Shown here: one piece after another, positions 32,808 to 43,399 of the stretch
Layout: the number at the start of each line of letters is the position of its first letter
Position numbering within the stretch: position 1 is the stretch's first letter
Assembly (NCBI GenBank): GCA_021397845.1
Contig: CM038047.1
Location: 46,035,210 to 46,099,209, forward strand
Origin: Areca catechu
Taxonomy: Eukaryota; Streptophyta; Magnoliopsida; Arecales; Arecaceae
Length of the DNA: 64,000 nucleotides
Direction of reading: 5' to 3'
Notes under the pieces: generated by a model
What the model saw: the letters and a program-made list of their open reading frames with translations, nothing else
Database searches by the model: none
Told to the model about the DNA's origin: nothing
Position numbers and translations under genes: made by a program

Positions 32808-34337
32808 ATGATCCAGAGGAGAGGAGAGAGACTCAACCTCACCCTCCTCCTTCACCAATGGTGGAAAGGGTCTCTAGCAAGGCCATAACATGTGGGCGGT
32901 GCATCGATTTTGGGTACTGTAATCGTAAGGGATTTCTATTGGAGACCAGATTCAATCGGCACGATGTGAGGCCTTTTGCTCCATGAGGGAGAGATACTAC
33001 CCTCACTTGATTAGGAAGTTCTACGGATCTATGGCCAAAGGTAGAGATGGATGGGTAGCACTAGTGAGAGGGATTTCAATCCCTGTTAGTAGTGAAATGT
33101 TGAGCCATGTTTGGAAGCTTCGTCTCCATGGTATGACTATAGATTGCTTGAGGGATAGGGCAAAGGGATTTAGATGCATTCTAGAGTAGGATGATGCATA
33201 AAGGATCTCATTGGTAGTGGCCAACTAGTTATCCATAGGGATGCGGCTATTACATTACATTACTACTTAGATACTAGTATCTAAGATGGGTCTATTTGAT
33301 TTTATTATCGAGAGAGAGCTCATGATCATGGTCGCACTCATTCAAGGGATATTCATCAATTTGCCAGGGATCATGGTGAGCCAGATGAAGGAGGTAGCTA
33401 CAAGCAGAAGGCTTTGCTTATCTTATGGTATGGGACTGACCAGGATCTTTAGAGCTTTCAGTGTATCCCTTGACATCGAGGCCTTTAAAGAAATACTACA
33501 TATGGATACATATCATAACAAGTCCCTGCATCAGATAGGGTATAAGAAGATAGATGGTACATGGACATGTAGAGGATCTGGGAAAGAGATGGAGCTAGAT
33601 TTTGAGGAGGAGATCACAATAGCAGAGGCTGGGCCTTTAGAGCTAGCCGATGGCACAGCAATAGAGGTAGGTCAATCAGGTCTAGAGGCGGGCCCCCAAA
33701 GCTAGCTACTCCACCTACACCTACGACACCAAATGCTTCACCATATACACCTTCTGCTCCTTAGCCCACCATTCACTTTGATGATTAGATAGGGGCAAGG
33801 ATTGCTTCTTTGGTGGCCAGTTCTATTTAGGCCAAGTTTCAAATCCTATCCAGGCGGGTTGATGAATTATAGGCTGAACTACATGGATTGAGGATAGAGA
33901 TCATGAGTCACTAGCGCAGGCCAGGGGAGGTTGGAGATTGGATTCACTAAAATACTGATTGCACTTCAAAGATTGACACCTGCCCCCATTATAGGCAGCA
34001 CTTCTGGTCCTCCACTAGATTCTCTACCATTACCACCTTCATCACCTTAGCCACCAGTAGCTTAGGAGCATCCACCTATAGTGAATCCTGATCAGTCACT
34101 AGTTTCTTCAGATCATCCATCAAATCAGCTCCTTGCTCCTCAATCAGATCTGCCACTAGCTCCATAGCCTGATCCAACCACCCAGATTGTCATTAGGACT
34201 TTAGGATTTCATATACCTGGCTTTCATTGCTCTGGTCCCTCTAGCAGGAGAGAAGCTTAATTTATAAGAAACTCAAGCATTCAGCCTCTAGGATCCTAGC
34301 ACCTCTTGTGATAGACATCCCATTTGAGAAGGAATAG
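32808..34337 (+). pseudogene. Copia C third ORF, Transposase_32-like
   Basis: A coding region follows pol in the same direction. The middle segment encodes RERYYPHLIRKFYGSMAKG and then VRGISIPVSSEMLSHVWKL, which fits the 'putative plant transposon protein' (Transposase_32) pattern of a conserved (V/I)R(E/K)FY motif followed by VRG. A second open part (33286-33705) encodes IIERELMIMVALIQGIFINL and GMGLTRIFRAFSV, then an acidic, low-complexity tail. It matches the third ORF of element A (51895-53551) block for block. The start near 32808 is approximate. Stops occur near 33190, 33210-33270 and after 33705. The function is unknown, and in copia elements an ORF in this position is often called env-like by place only. 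Confidence 0.7.
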
Positions 34338-35105
34338 CCTCATAGGTGTTATCTGTAGGATTCTATATTTTGCTGATGTATGATTGACTTTGATGTCCTA
34401 CAAGATATTCATTTTGTTCTCTGGTGTCTACAAAACATCTATTTTGTACTACTTTTGATATATCTATATATATTATGTTACTTCATTCTAGTGTCCTGAC
34501 ATTTTATATGAATGAAATTATTTTCTTCTAAAATCTAATACTTTGTATGAATGGAATGCTTTTGCCTTATAATGTCAATTATCTAAGTAAATAAGAAAGG
34601 AGTTAAATTTTGTTCAAGGTGATGACAAAAAGGAAGAGTAGAAATATTGATCATATAGGTAGATAAAAGTAAAAGTAAGGGAGAGCATTGATTATATGAA
34701 AAAAGGGGAGAAAGACGAAAATTTAATAGCAAAACTAGAATTTTAACCTAAATACCATCACTCGATATGCTTTGAATGCATGTCGATACACTTTGATACA
34801 TAAATATTTAATTCACTCTGACACATTAGTAAAATGTAATGATACACTCTAGCACATAAACCCAATCTTTGTGTATACTCTGATACATCTCGATACATTC
34901 TAAAACATCTACAATATATACTTTGACATATTAATGTATGTTTTGATACATTCCTTAATACATTATCGGTGCATAAGTAAATATCCCAAAATATTGATAT
35001 TCAAATACTTTTGCTCTTTAATCTAATATGTCAATGCTCTAATACATCAATTAATTATAAGCAATTATGTTCTGATATAATAATGCTCTGATACTTTAAG
35101 AAACA
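34338..35105 (+). other. Copia C 3' untranslated region
   Basis: A purine-rich stretch (GATGACAAAAAGGAAGAGTAG at about 34620, AAAAAAGGGGAGAAAGACG at about 34700) resembles the AAAAAGGGGGAG stretch of the sister elements. It is followed at about 34745-35100 by a loose repeat of CTCTGATACATC and CTTTGATACAT words. No gene is supported. Confidence 0.55.
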
Positions 35106-36648
35106 TGTTGGCTTTGGCCATTGATTTTGATGACTAACAAAACATTGAGTATATATTTTATACTAATATTTTATTTGTAGTTGTGAGTTTCAGGATACAG
35201 GCACATCAAATTTTCTATACAAAAATATCAAACTCACTCAATTTAAAGCTAAGTGAATTTCAGTGTTTTAGATGGCTTCCTACTTTGGAAAATCTTAAAA
35301 TGAGTCAATCTAGGCTCTATAAAGAAGAAATTGAAGTTTTATTGAAAAATACTTTGAGTTTTAAAGCTTGGCACAGAGTTTTTTTGAACGGCACAACCAA
35401 GTGTCGACTCATGGAATGCAAAGTATCGACACTTCAGAAGAACTGGCACGCAGAAATCTCTTTGGCATGCCTTGAGTCGACTCACAGAAGTCAAGTATCA
35501 ACTTCTGAAGAAGTCAGGTATCGACTCAGAAGAACCAAGTATCGACTCATAGCCTGAGATAAAAGATCTTACAGAACTATATCATTTTGAGGATTTTGTC
35601 AAGTGCTGATTCAAGTATAGACTTAGAAGACTCAAGTGTTGACTCACAAGCTCCAAGTGTTGACTCAAAGGTCGACTCATAGCCTGAGAACAAAATTGAA
35701 ACATAACTCAATTTTTTCAAGAATTATACCTTGAGTCGATTCATGAATATCCAAGTATCGACTCATGAAGATCCAAGTGTCAACTCATAAAGAACTGAAG
35801 TGTCGACTCATGGGTTCTGACAACAGTAATGGCTATATTTTTTGAAGCACAGATTTGACTCCAAAAGGCTCATAATGGCTAGTTTTACTTTACCAACGAT
35901 CATAAACCATTTTTTGAAAGTTTTTGTAGTATTTAACTCTCATCAAACTCATTCATGAAGAACCAACTCATAAGAGACAAATTCTACCTTTGAGAATATC
36001 ACTTCAAAAGTCAAAAAGAGAGCTTGAAAGAACATTCCATCTGGAAAAGCTTTCAATCTTGCTGTTGAGCCTTCAAATCAACATTCCAAAAGTGGTCTTT
36101 CAAAGAATCCAAGGAGAAGACAACTCAAGCAATCAACATGAGCTTTATAGCCTCTACTTTCTACTATATAGAGAGTTTTTCTTGTGCTTTACTCTTGCAC
36201 TTTTGAATTTATTTGTTGTGATTAGTTTCAAGGATGTTTGAAACTAGGCATTAGGCCTTTTTAAGCCATGAATTGGAATCTAAGCCTAGGTTGGCTTGAG
36301 GAAAGGTTGCTGGTGAGTCTAAGTGAGAAAACCAACTTTAGGTTTGACTTGTGAGCCCTTAAAAATAAGTTGGCTGTAATCTAGGTTGATTATAGTAAAA
36401 TTTCCAAGAGATAGCTTGGAGAGTGGATGTAGGTGCTTGGTGTGCACCGAACCACTATAAATCCTTTGTGTTTATGTGTGATCTTTTTTCTCTTACATTT
36501 ATTGCTTACTTTACATAGCATTGCATCTTATACATATTGTGCTTATTTGCATTGCTTCACAAATACTTTAAGTTTAGCATATATTTGCTTTAAATTTTTT
36601 AAAGAAACCCAATTCAGTCCCCCTCTTGGGTTGCTATGCTAGGCAACA
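35106..36648 (+). repeat. Copia A 5' LTR
   Basis: It starts TGTTGGCTTTGGCCATTGAT and ends GCTAGGCAACA, of TG...CA form, 1543 bp. It carries a dense set of motifs AAGTRTCGACTCA between about 35395 and 35820. The downstream part has the block GCACCGAACCACTATAAATC that is also seen in LTRs B and C. It follows element C directly, so it could also be read as a shared LTR. Confidence 0.8.
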
Positions 36649-36650
36649 GG

Positions 36651-36662
36651 TGGTATCAGAGC
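36651..36662 (+). promoter_or_regulatory. tRNA primer binding site (copia A)
   Basis: TGGTATCAGAGC is the exact consensus complementary to plant initiator methionine tRNA and lies two bases after the LTR end at 36648. Confidence 0.95.
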
Positions 36663-36707
36663 TTGGTACTCAGCATATAAGTCTAACAATCTTGAGTCAA
36701 AGATTTA

Positions 36708-38440
36708 ATGGCAGCCCAGATTGGTGTTGAAATTATTGATGGTCAAGCCTCAAACCGTCCCCCACTATTTAATGGCTCAAATTATACATATTGGAAGACA
36801 TGCATGCGTATTTACATTCAAGCCATTGATTATAATATTTGGATAACTTTTGTTAAAGGTCCTCATCAGCCTACCATCTTGGTTAATGACATTTCCACTC
36901 CCAAATTGGAAGATGATTGGGATGAGAATGATATTAAGCAAGTTGAGCTTAATACTAAGGCTATGAATTTACTGCTTTGTGCATTAAACCCAAGTGAATT
37001 CAATAGAATTTCAAATTATCTCTCTGCCAAAAAAATATGGGACACACTTGAAGTTATCCATGAGGGTACATATCAAGTAAAAACTACCAAAATTAACATG
37101 CACCTTCATATTTATGAAATATTTAGAATGAAACCATCTGAATCTATTAGTGAAATGTATACTAGATTTACTAACATTGTGAATGGCATGAGAAGCCTAG
37201 ATAAAGTCATTTCTAATACTAAATTAGTTAATAAAATTCTTAGATCACTTCCTTCATCATGGGATCCAAAGGTGATAGACATTGAAGAAGCAAGGATGTC
37301 AATACTCTACCTCTTGAGTAGCTTTTGGGATCTTTTATGATATATGAGCTGTCTCTAAAATGAAAGGTTGCGGACAATGACAAAAAGAAGAAGATCATAG
37401 CATTTAAGTCCACAACCAAGGATGATTCAAGTGATGATTCTGATGGAGAAGATGATGAAGATGAAACGGCTCTCATCTCAAGAAAGTTCAAGAGGTTCAT
37501 GAGAAAGAAAATGTATAATTTCAAGAAGAAGCCTCAAAAGGGAGAGCCTAGTAAAGAAAAAGAAAAAGAGAAGGAATGGAAGCAACCCATTTGCTCCCTT
37601 TTGAGGTTCATCAGAAAAAAAAAAGTATAATTTCAAGAAAAAGCCTCAAAAGGGAGAGCCTAGTAAAGAGAAAAAAAGAGAAGAAAATGGAGCAACCCAT
37701 TTGCTTCGAGTGCAAGAAACCCGGACACTTCAAAATGGATTGCCCCTTACTCAAGAAGAGCAGAAAGAAATTGAGAAAGAAAGCCATGATGGCAACCTGG
37801 AGCGCGAGTGAGGACTCAAATTCGGATGAAGAGCAGCAAGAGGTTGCCAATTTCTGCTTGATGACTAATGATGATGAGGTAAAATCTGAACTTGAAAATG
37901 AGTTTACTTTCGAAGAATTGCATGATATTTTTGATCAATTGGTAGTTGAATATCAAAAACTTAAAATGAAAAACAAAGAACTAAGAAAGCAAAATTTAGA
38001 GTTGATTAAAATAAATGATAAGTCTTTGATAGAAAATGACTGTTTGCTTTAAGAAAACAAAAAGTCAACTGATAAAATTACCTCTTTGAAAAAGGAAAAG
38101 GAAGATTTGAGCAATAATTGAAAAATTTGCCAAACAAAACAAAGAGCTTTTTCAAGAGAACAAGAAGCACAAAGATGAATTTGAAAAAGTAAAACCTTTT
38201 GCTGAAAAATTTACTTATAGTTATGAAACTTAACATGCTTTTACATAATCAAAGAGCTGTTTTCAACAAAGCTGGATTATGTTTTAGACCATAAAAATAA
38301 CAAAAATATTTTAAATTTTTTTTTGTGCCTGCTTCTTCTACTATTACTTGTTATTCATGTGGCAAAGTAGGACATAAATCATATATATGTGACAAAAGAA
38401 AATTAAATCAGGTCAGAAAAGTTTGGGTTTCAAAAGGAAC
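36708..38440 (+). pseudogene. Copia A gag
   Basis: The start ATG at 36708 opens MAAQIGVEIIDGQASNRPPL, and the frame is intact for 210 residues with the copia Gag core (YWKTCMRIYIQAIDYNIW, AKKIWDTLEVIHEGTYQVK, MYTRFTNIVNGMRSL). A frameshift near 37300 follows. A CCHC zinc knuckle (CFECKKPGHFKMDCP, about 37700) and a coiled coil come next, then a second knuckle (CYSCGKVGHKSYIC, about 38349). Two knuckles are typical of SIRE-type Gag. A 111-bp tandem duplication near 37492-37713 disturbs the region before the first knuckle. Gag packages the element RNA in particles. Confidence 0.85.
37492..37713 (+). repeat. 111-bp tandem duplication in copia A gag
   Basis: GAGGTTCAT at 37492 and 37603 begin two copies, each with TATAATTTCAAGAA and AAGCCTCAAAAGGGAGAGCC and then ATGGA(A)GCAACCCATTTGCT. 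The first copy ends within the start of the zinc-knuckle sequence. 111 is divisible by 3, but small indels between the copies break the frame. Confidence 0.8.
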
Positions 38441-38499
38441 CATATCTACTAACCTTAAAAGATCCAAGATGACTTAGATATCTAAAGTCTCCACCTGAT

Positions 38500-40019
38500 T
38501 TATTCTTGTAGGTGTGTCTTGAACCAACAAAAGAAGATTGTGATACCTCGATAGTGGTTGCTCAAGGTACATGACTGGAGATGTAGAGCAATTCTCATCT
38601 CTTGAGTATCAAATGATATAAATGTAACCTTCGGTAATAATGGGAAGGGCAAAATCATTGATATCGATAAAGTCCATATCATCCCCTTCACTTATATAGA
38701 TAATATTTTTCTTGTTGATGGTTTAAAGCATAATTTACTTAGTATTAGCCAATTTTATGACAAAGATTTTAAAGTTATTTTTGAATCTTCCACGTCCATA
38801 TTATTTAGTCTTGATGATGATGGCATCAAGTTTATTGGTCATAGGCACGGCAACATTTACATGATTGATCTTGATGATCTACTAGTACAAAATGGTCAAT
38901 GCCTAGTGGCAATGGAAGCCAAGATCAATGAACCTAGTTAGCTTTGGCATCGTAGACTAGGACACGCAAGTATGCATTTGCTTTCAAAACTTAACAAAAA
39001 AAATCTCATAAAAGATTTGCCAAAACTTAGTTTTGAAAAAGACAAGATTTGTAGTGCTTGCCAACTTAAAAAATAGACTAAATCTTCTTTCCAACCAAGG
39101 GAGTTATCTCTACATCTAGACCCCTAGAGTTATTTCATATGGATCTCTTTGGACCTACTAGAATAACTAGTTTGGGAGATAAGAAGTATGGTCTAGTTAT
39201 TGTGGATGACTTCTCACGTTTTACATGGGTCATGTTTTTAGTTCATAAAGATGAAATATTTTTTGCATTCATTAAATTTCATAAGAGAGTTTCAAATGAA
39301 AAAGGTGTTTCAATTGTTAATTTACGAAGTGATCATAGTACGAAATTTTAAAATCATGATTTTGAAAAGTTTTGCAATGAAAATGGTATTCATCACAACT
39401 TTTCTACACCTAGGACATCTCAATAAAATAGGGTGGTAGAAAGGAAAAATATAATTCTTAAAGAAATGACACATACCATGTTTTTAAAAAATAATTTGTC
39501 TAAATATTTTTGGGTGGAAGCCATAAATACTGCTTGCTATATTTTAAATTATGTTTTAATCTGGCCTATTTGAAAGAAAACACATTATGAGCTTTGGAAA
39601 GCTAGGAAATCAATCATTAAGTATTTTTGTATTTTTGGATGCCGTTGTTTCATTTTAAATAATGGCAAGGATAATCTAAGTAAATTTAATGCCAAGTCAG
39701 ATGAGAGTATCTTTTTAAGTTACTCTACGTCTAGCAAGGCATACAAGGTCTTCAACAGAAGAACACTTCTTGTTGAAGAATTCATTCATGTTATCTTTGA
39801 TGAGACTAACGAAAAATCTTTTAGGAAAGAAGATGTTCTTGATGATGAAATAGGTATTCAAAGGATTGAAAAAATGAGCATCAATGAAGAGCCATCTAAG
39901 GAGTAAAATGATGATCAAGATAATGAAGGAGAACTAGTATAAGGAGTTGGAGCCTCATTAACACCCAAGCCATTACCTAAAGAATGGAGGTATGCTCATG
40001 GACACCCCAAGGAACTTAT
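38500..40019 (+). pseudogene. Copia A pol, first part (protease, integrase)
   Basis: The protease motif LDSGCSRYMTGD lies near 38548 with the catalytic Asp kept. The pre-integrase block LWHRRLGHASMHLLSKLNKK (38942) follows, then the integrase core HMDLFGPTRITSLGDKKYGL (39136) and VDDFSRFTWVMFLVHKDE. The third acidic residue region (VVERKNIILKEMTH, 39435) and the C-terminal block (YSTSSKAYKVFNRRTLLVEE, 39720) come after. Stops occur at several points (for example before FLHLGHLNKIG). The reading is interrupted at GGAACTTAT by element B and resumes at 49646. Confidence 0.85.
40015..40019. other. Target site duplication of element B (CTTAT)
   Basis: CTTAT directly precedes the LTR at 40020 and recurs at 49641-49645 directly after the other LTR. 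The pol frame of element A reads HPKEL then IIDDPSKGVSTRSS across the insertion. Confidence 0.95.
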
Positions 40020-40284
40020 TGTTGACTCCATTATTGATTTTGATGATAAACAAAATACTTAAGTATAAGTTGAGTACTAACATGTTCCTTGAAGTGTGTT
40101 TAATAGAAAAAGGTACTCATCAAAATAGTTAAATTGGATTGCTTGTCAAATGATGGAGCCATTTCTATGGATGAAAGATCAGTTATAAATAGACTTAAGT
40201 TCTTGAGAAATGCTTGAAAGAACTTAAAGAGTTCAGCTCAAAAAGGTTTCAACAGAGTTTCAGTGATTTTTGAAGAAATCTTAG

Positions 40285-40665
40285 CAAGTGTCGACTCAAG
40301 ATATCAACTCACAGTTCAAGTATCGACTCATGGCAGTGAAAGTGTCGACTCAAGTCAACATGCAGAACGAGTTTCAGATAGCATGCTGAAGTATCGACTC
40401 ATGCCACTCAAGTGTCGACTCAAGGTGTTGACTCAAGGATTGACTCAAGGCCTGAGAAAATTTCTTACAAAACATGCTGAAGTTAAAGACTTACTTGAAG
40501 TGTCGACTTATGGATGTCAAGTGTCAACTCAAGTATTGACTCACCCAAAGAAGTATCGACTCACCTGAGAATTCTAGAGAGCTTCAATGAAGAATTTTGA
40601 ACCAGGTGTCGACTCATGGGACTTAAGTGTCGACTCATAGCTTGAAGTATCGATACTTGGAGTTC
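40285..40665 (+). promoter_or_regulatory. TCGACTCA-type motif cluster in LTR B
   Basis: About 14 copies of RTGTCGACTCA or GTATCGACTCA and close variants occur in 380 bp with irregular spacing. Several come as AAGTGTCGACTCATGG. The reverse strand reads TGAGTCGACAC, which contains TGAGTC, the half of the GCN4/bZIP-type site TGAGTCA. The same cluster is in the 3' LTR (48330-48690). Position upstream of the presumed transcription start fits a U3 enhancer, but this is inference. Confidence 0.5.
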
Positions 40666-41089
40666 TGGGAACAGTAACGGCTAGTTCTTCGAATGCAGAA
40701 CTCGGCCCTCTTAGCTCCCAATGGCTAGTTTTTCATGTTTAACGGTCATAAACCATCTTTAAGGCCTTGGGATGGTATTTAAATGATTTGAATTCAAGAA
40801 AATTATAGCAAGAAATACAAGAAAGAAGAGAACAAGAGAATACAAAAAAAAGAAGAGAGAAGCAAGTGCATTCACTCCCATTCATTGAGAGCAACTACCT
40901 TCAAGCAAAAGAAAGTCTCTAAGCATTCAAAGCTATCAAGAAGCATTCAAGTCCAATACTTTTGATCATTGATTAAGATTTCATCAAGTTCAAAACAAGC
41001 AACTTCTCCAAGATTCAAAGAGATATCAGCTTTACATTAGAAAGCTTTTCTTGTTGCTTTACTTTATCTCATATCTTTGTTGTAAAGGT

Positions 41090-41320
41090 TTTTGGTTAAC
41101 CCAAGAACAAAACCAAGGAGATTTTTGGTTAGCCTATTTAAAAACCAAGAAGATTTTTGGTTAGCCTACTTAAAAACCAAGGAGATTTTTGGTAAGCCTA
41201 GTTGAAAACCAAGAAGATTCTTGGTCAGCCTAGTTGAAAACTAAAGAGGTTATTGGTTAGCCTTTGAAAACTAAAAGGTTTCTTTTGGTAAGCATTATAA
41301 AAACTAAAAGGGGTTTTTAT
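41090..41320 (+). repeat. 32-bp minisatellite in LTR B
   Basis: ATTTTTGGTTAGCCTA units begin at 41121, 41153, 41185, 41217 and about 41249, a period of 32 bp, each with AAAACCAAGGAG. Outer copies are diverged. The 3' LTR has the same array at about 49110-49330, so it predates insertion. Confidence 0.85.
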
Positions 41321-41636
41321 TAGTGAGCTCAGAAAATTAATCGCCTGTAATCATAGGAGATTATAGTGAATTTCCAAGTAGACCTTGGGAAGTGGATGTA
41401 GGTGCATTGGAAAGCACCGAACCACTATACTTGGCCTGTGTTTGTAATTGTCTATTACTCTCTTTACTTGCTCTTATATCTGTTGCATTTATATTTCTGC
41501 AACATACTCTTCAAGAGCATACACTTATACCTCACACTAGCACTTGATTAGATATTTGAATTGGCACACTTTCTTGCAAGTAATTTTTTGAAACCCAATT
41601 CACCCCCCCCTCTTGGATTGCTTATTGAGAAACAAG

Positions 41637-41648
41637 TGGTATCAGAGC
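41637..41648 (+). promoter_or_regulatory. tRNA primer binding site (copia B)
   Basis: TGGTATCAGAGC is an exact match to the initiator methionine tRNA primer site and lies two bases after the LTR end. Confidence 0.95.
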
Positions 41649-41691
41649 CACGTTCTCAGTATATAGGTTTAACCACCTTGAGTAAAGATCT

Positions 41692-43370
41692 ATGGCAACC
41701 CCCTTGGTACTAGTGTAGTTGAGGGACAAGCCTCAAATAGATCTTCATACTTTAATGGAACAAATTATACTTATTGAAAAACCAGAATGAGAATTTACAT
41801 GCATTCAATAGATTATATTTATGAAAAGTTATTGATAAGGGTCCTCATATTCCTTCAACTGTGATTAATGGTGTTTCCATCCCGAAGCTCGAAGAGGATT
41901 GGGATGAAAATGATATTAAACAATCTGAGATCAATGCGAAAGCAATAAATATCTTTTATTATACATTGGATCCTAGTGAGTTCAATAGGATTTCTACATG
42001 CATATCAGTCAAAGAAATATGGGACACAGTTGAGGTTACCCATGAGGGTACTGATCAAGTGAAGAACACTAAAGTTAACATATTAGTGCATACTTATGAG
42101 ATGTTCCGCATGGAACCAAATGAATCTATCACTGACATGTACACTAGATTCACAAACATTGTAAATGGCATGAGATGTTTAGGTAAAATTATATCTAATG
42201 CCGATCTTGTTAACAAATTTCTCAGGTCACTTCCAACATCTTGGGATCCAAAGGTGACAGTCATACAAGAAGCCAAAGATGTTGACGTTTACCATTGGAG
42301 CAGCTAGTAGGATCGCTCATGACTTTTGAGCTAAATTTGAAATAAAAGTTTATGGATTTGGACAAGAAGAAAAAGGGGATAGCTTTTAAGTCTACAACAC
42401 AAAAAGAATTCTTAAATGAAGAATCAGAAGAAGATGAGAATGAGGAAGCTCTTCTAGCAAGAAATTTCAGAAAATTTATGATGAGAAAGAAATTTCCTTA
42501 CAAGAAAATGTTTTAACCAAGCAAAGAAAAAGGAAAAGAAAATGAAAATGAAAAAGAAAAGGAAAAGGAATTGCCTATCTGCTTCGAATGCAAGAATCCT
42601 AGACACTACAAGTATGATTGCCCTCTCCTAAAGAAATCAAGAAAGAAGCGTAGAAAGAAGGCAATGATGGTGACTTCGAATAATAGTAAGGACTCCAGTT
42701 CAGATGAAGAAATAACTGAAGTCACTAATTTATGTTTCATGGCACTACAACATAAAGAAGAAGAGGTGCATTCTGATCTTGAAGTAGACTATACTTTTGA
42801 TGAATTAAGAATTGCATTTGATGAATTAATGCATGACTATAAGGTGATGATTTCTGAAAATAAAAAGTTGAAAAAGTATGTAAACACTTTTTCACATGAA
42901 AACACTACTCTTTTAAATGAAGTCAATGATTTGAAAAATAAAATTGATATTTTAGAAAAGAAAAACAAAGCTTTATCTATGAAAAATGAAATTTTAAAAA
43001 GACCTAAAGCTATTGTTTCAAATAATGAACTTTTGAAGAAAAGTAAAGATCTTGAAATAAAAAATAAGCAATATAAATATGAGTTTGATAAGATAAAATC
43101 TTTTGTTGAAAAATTCATATATAGTTATGAAAAGTTAAATATTCTTTTAAACAATCAAAAAGCTATTTTTAATAAAGCTGGATTAGGTTATAGACCTCAA
43201 AAATAGCAAAAGTATTTCAAAAATTCCTTTGTACCTGCATCATCTAGTATTACATGCTTTTCTTGTAAAAGAGTAGGTCATAAAGCTTTTCAATGTAATT
43301 TAAGAAAAATTAATGATTCTATAAAGATTTGGGTTTCAAAAGGAACCACTTTTAATACTAACCTTAAAGG
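41692..43370 (+). pseudogene. Copia B gag
   Basis: ATG at 41692 corresponds to the gag start of element A, but a frameshift within 15 bases and an early stop break the first part. From 41861 the Gag core is open (MINGVSIPKLEEDWDENDIK, KEIWDTVEVTHEGTDQVKNT, MYTRFTNIVNGMRCLGK) to 42307. After another frame change, 42571-43206 is open for 211 residues. It has a zinc knuckle (CFECKNPRHYKYDCP, where the usual GH is RH) and a long Lys/Asn-rich coiled coil. A second knuckle (CFSCKRVGHKAFQC) is at about 43257. The role is RNA packaging. Confidence 0.85.
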
Positions 43371-43399
43371 ATCCAAGTTGGCTTAGGTACATAAAAACA

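Larger units (their letters stand above)
19295..35105 (+). mobile_element. Decayed Ty1/copia element C with third ORF
   Basis: It consists of a 5' LTR (19295-20774), primer site, gag, pol and a third ORF, all on the plus strand and heavily mutated. It is split by LTR element D at 24376-31107, with GATGT duplicated. The order protease, integrase, reverse transcriptase, RNase H is that of copia. The two zinc-knuckle regions in gag and the long extra ORF after pol resemble the SIRE/Maximus type. No diverged copy of its own 5' LTR is found at its right end. Instead the sequence runs into the related LTR at 35106. Confidence 0.75.
40020..41634 (+). repeat. Copia B 5' LTR
   Basis: It starts TGTTGACTCCATTATTGATT and ends TTGAGAAACA. 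It contains a TCGACTCA-type motif cluster (40285-40665), a 32-bp minisatellite (about 41090-41320) and the block GCACCGAACCACTATAC near 41416. Confidence 0.95.
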
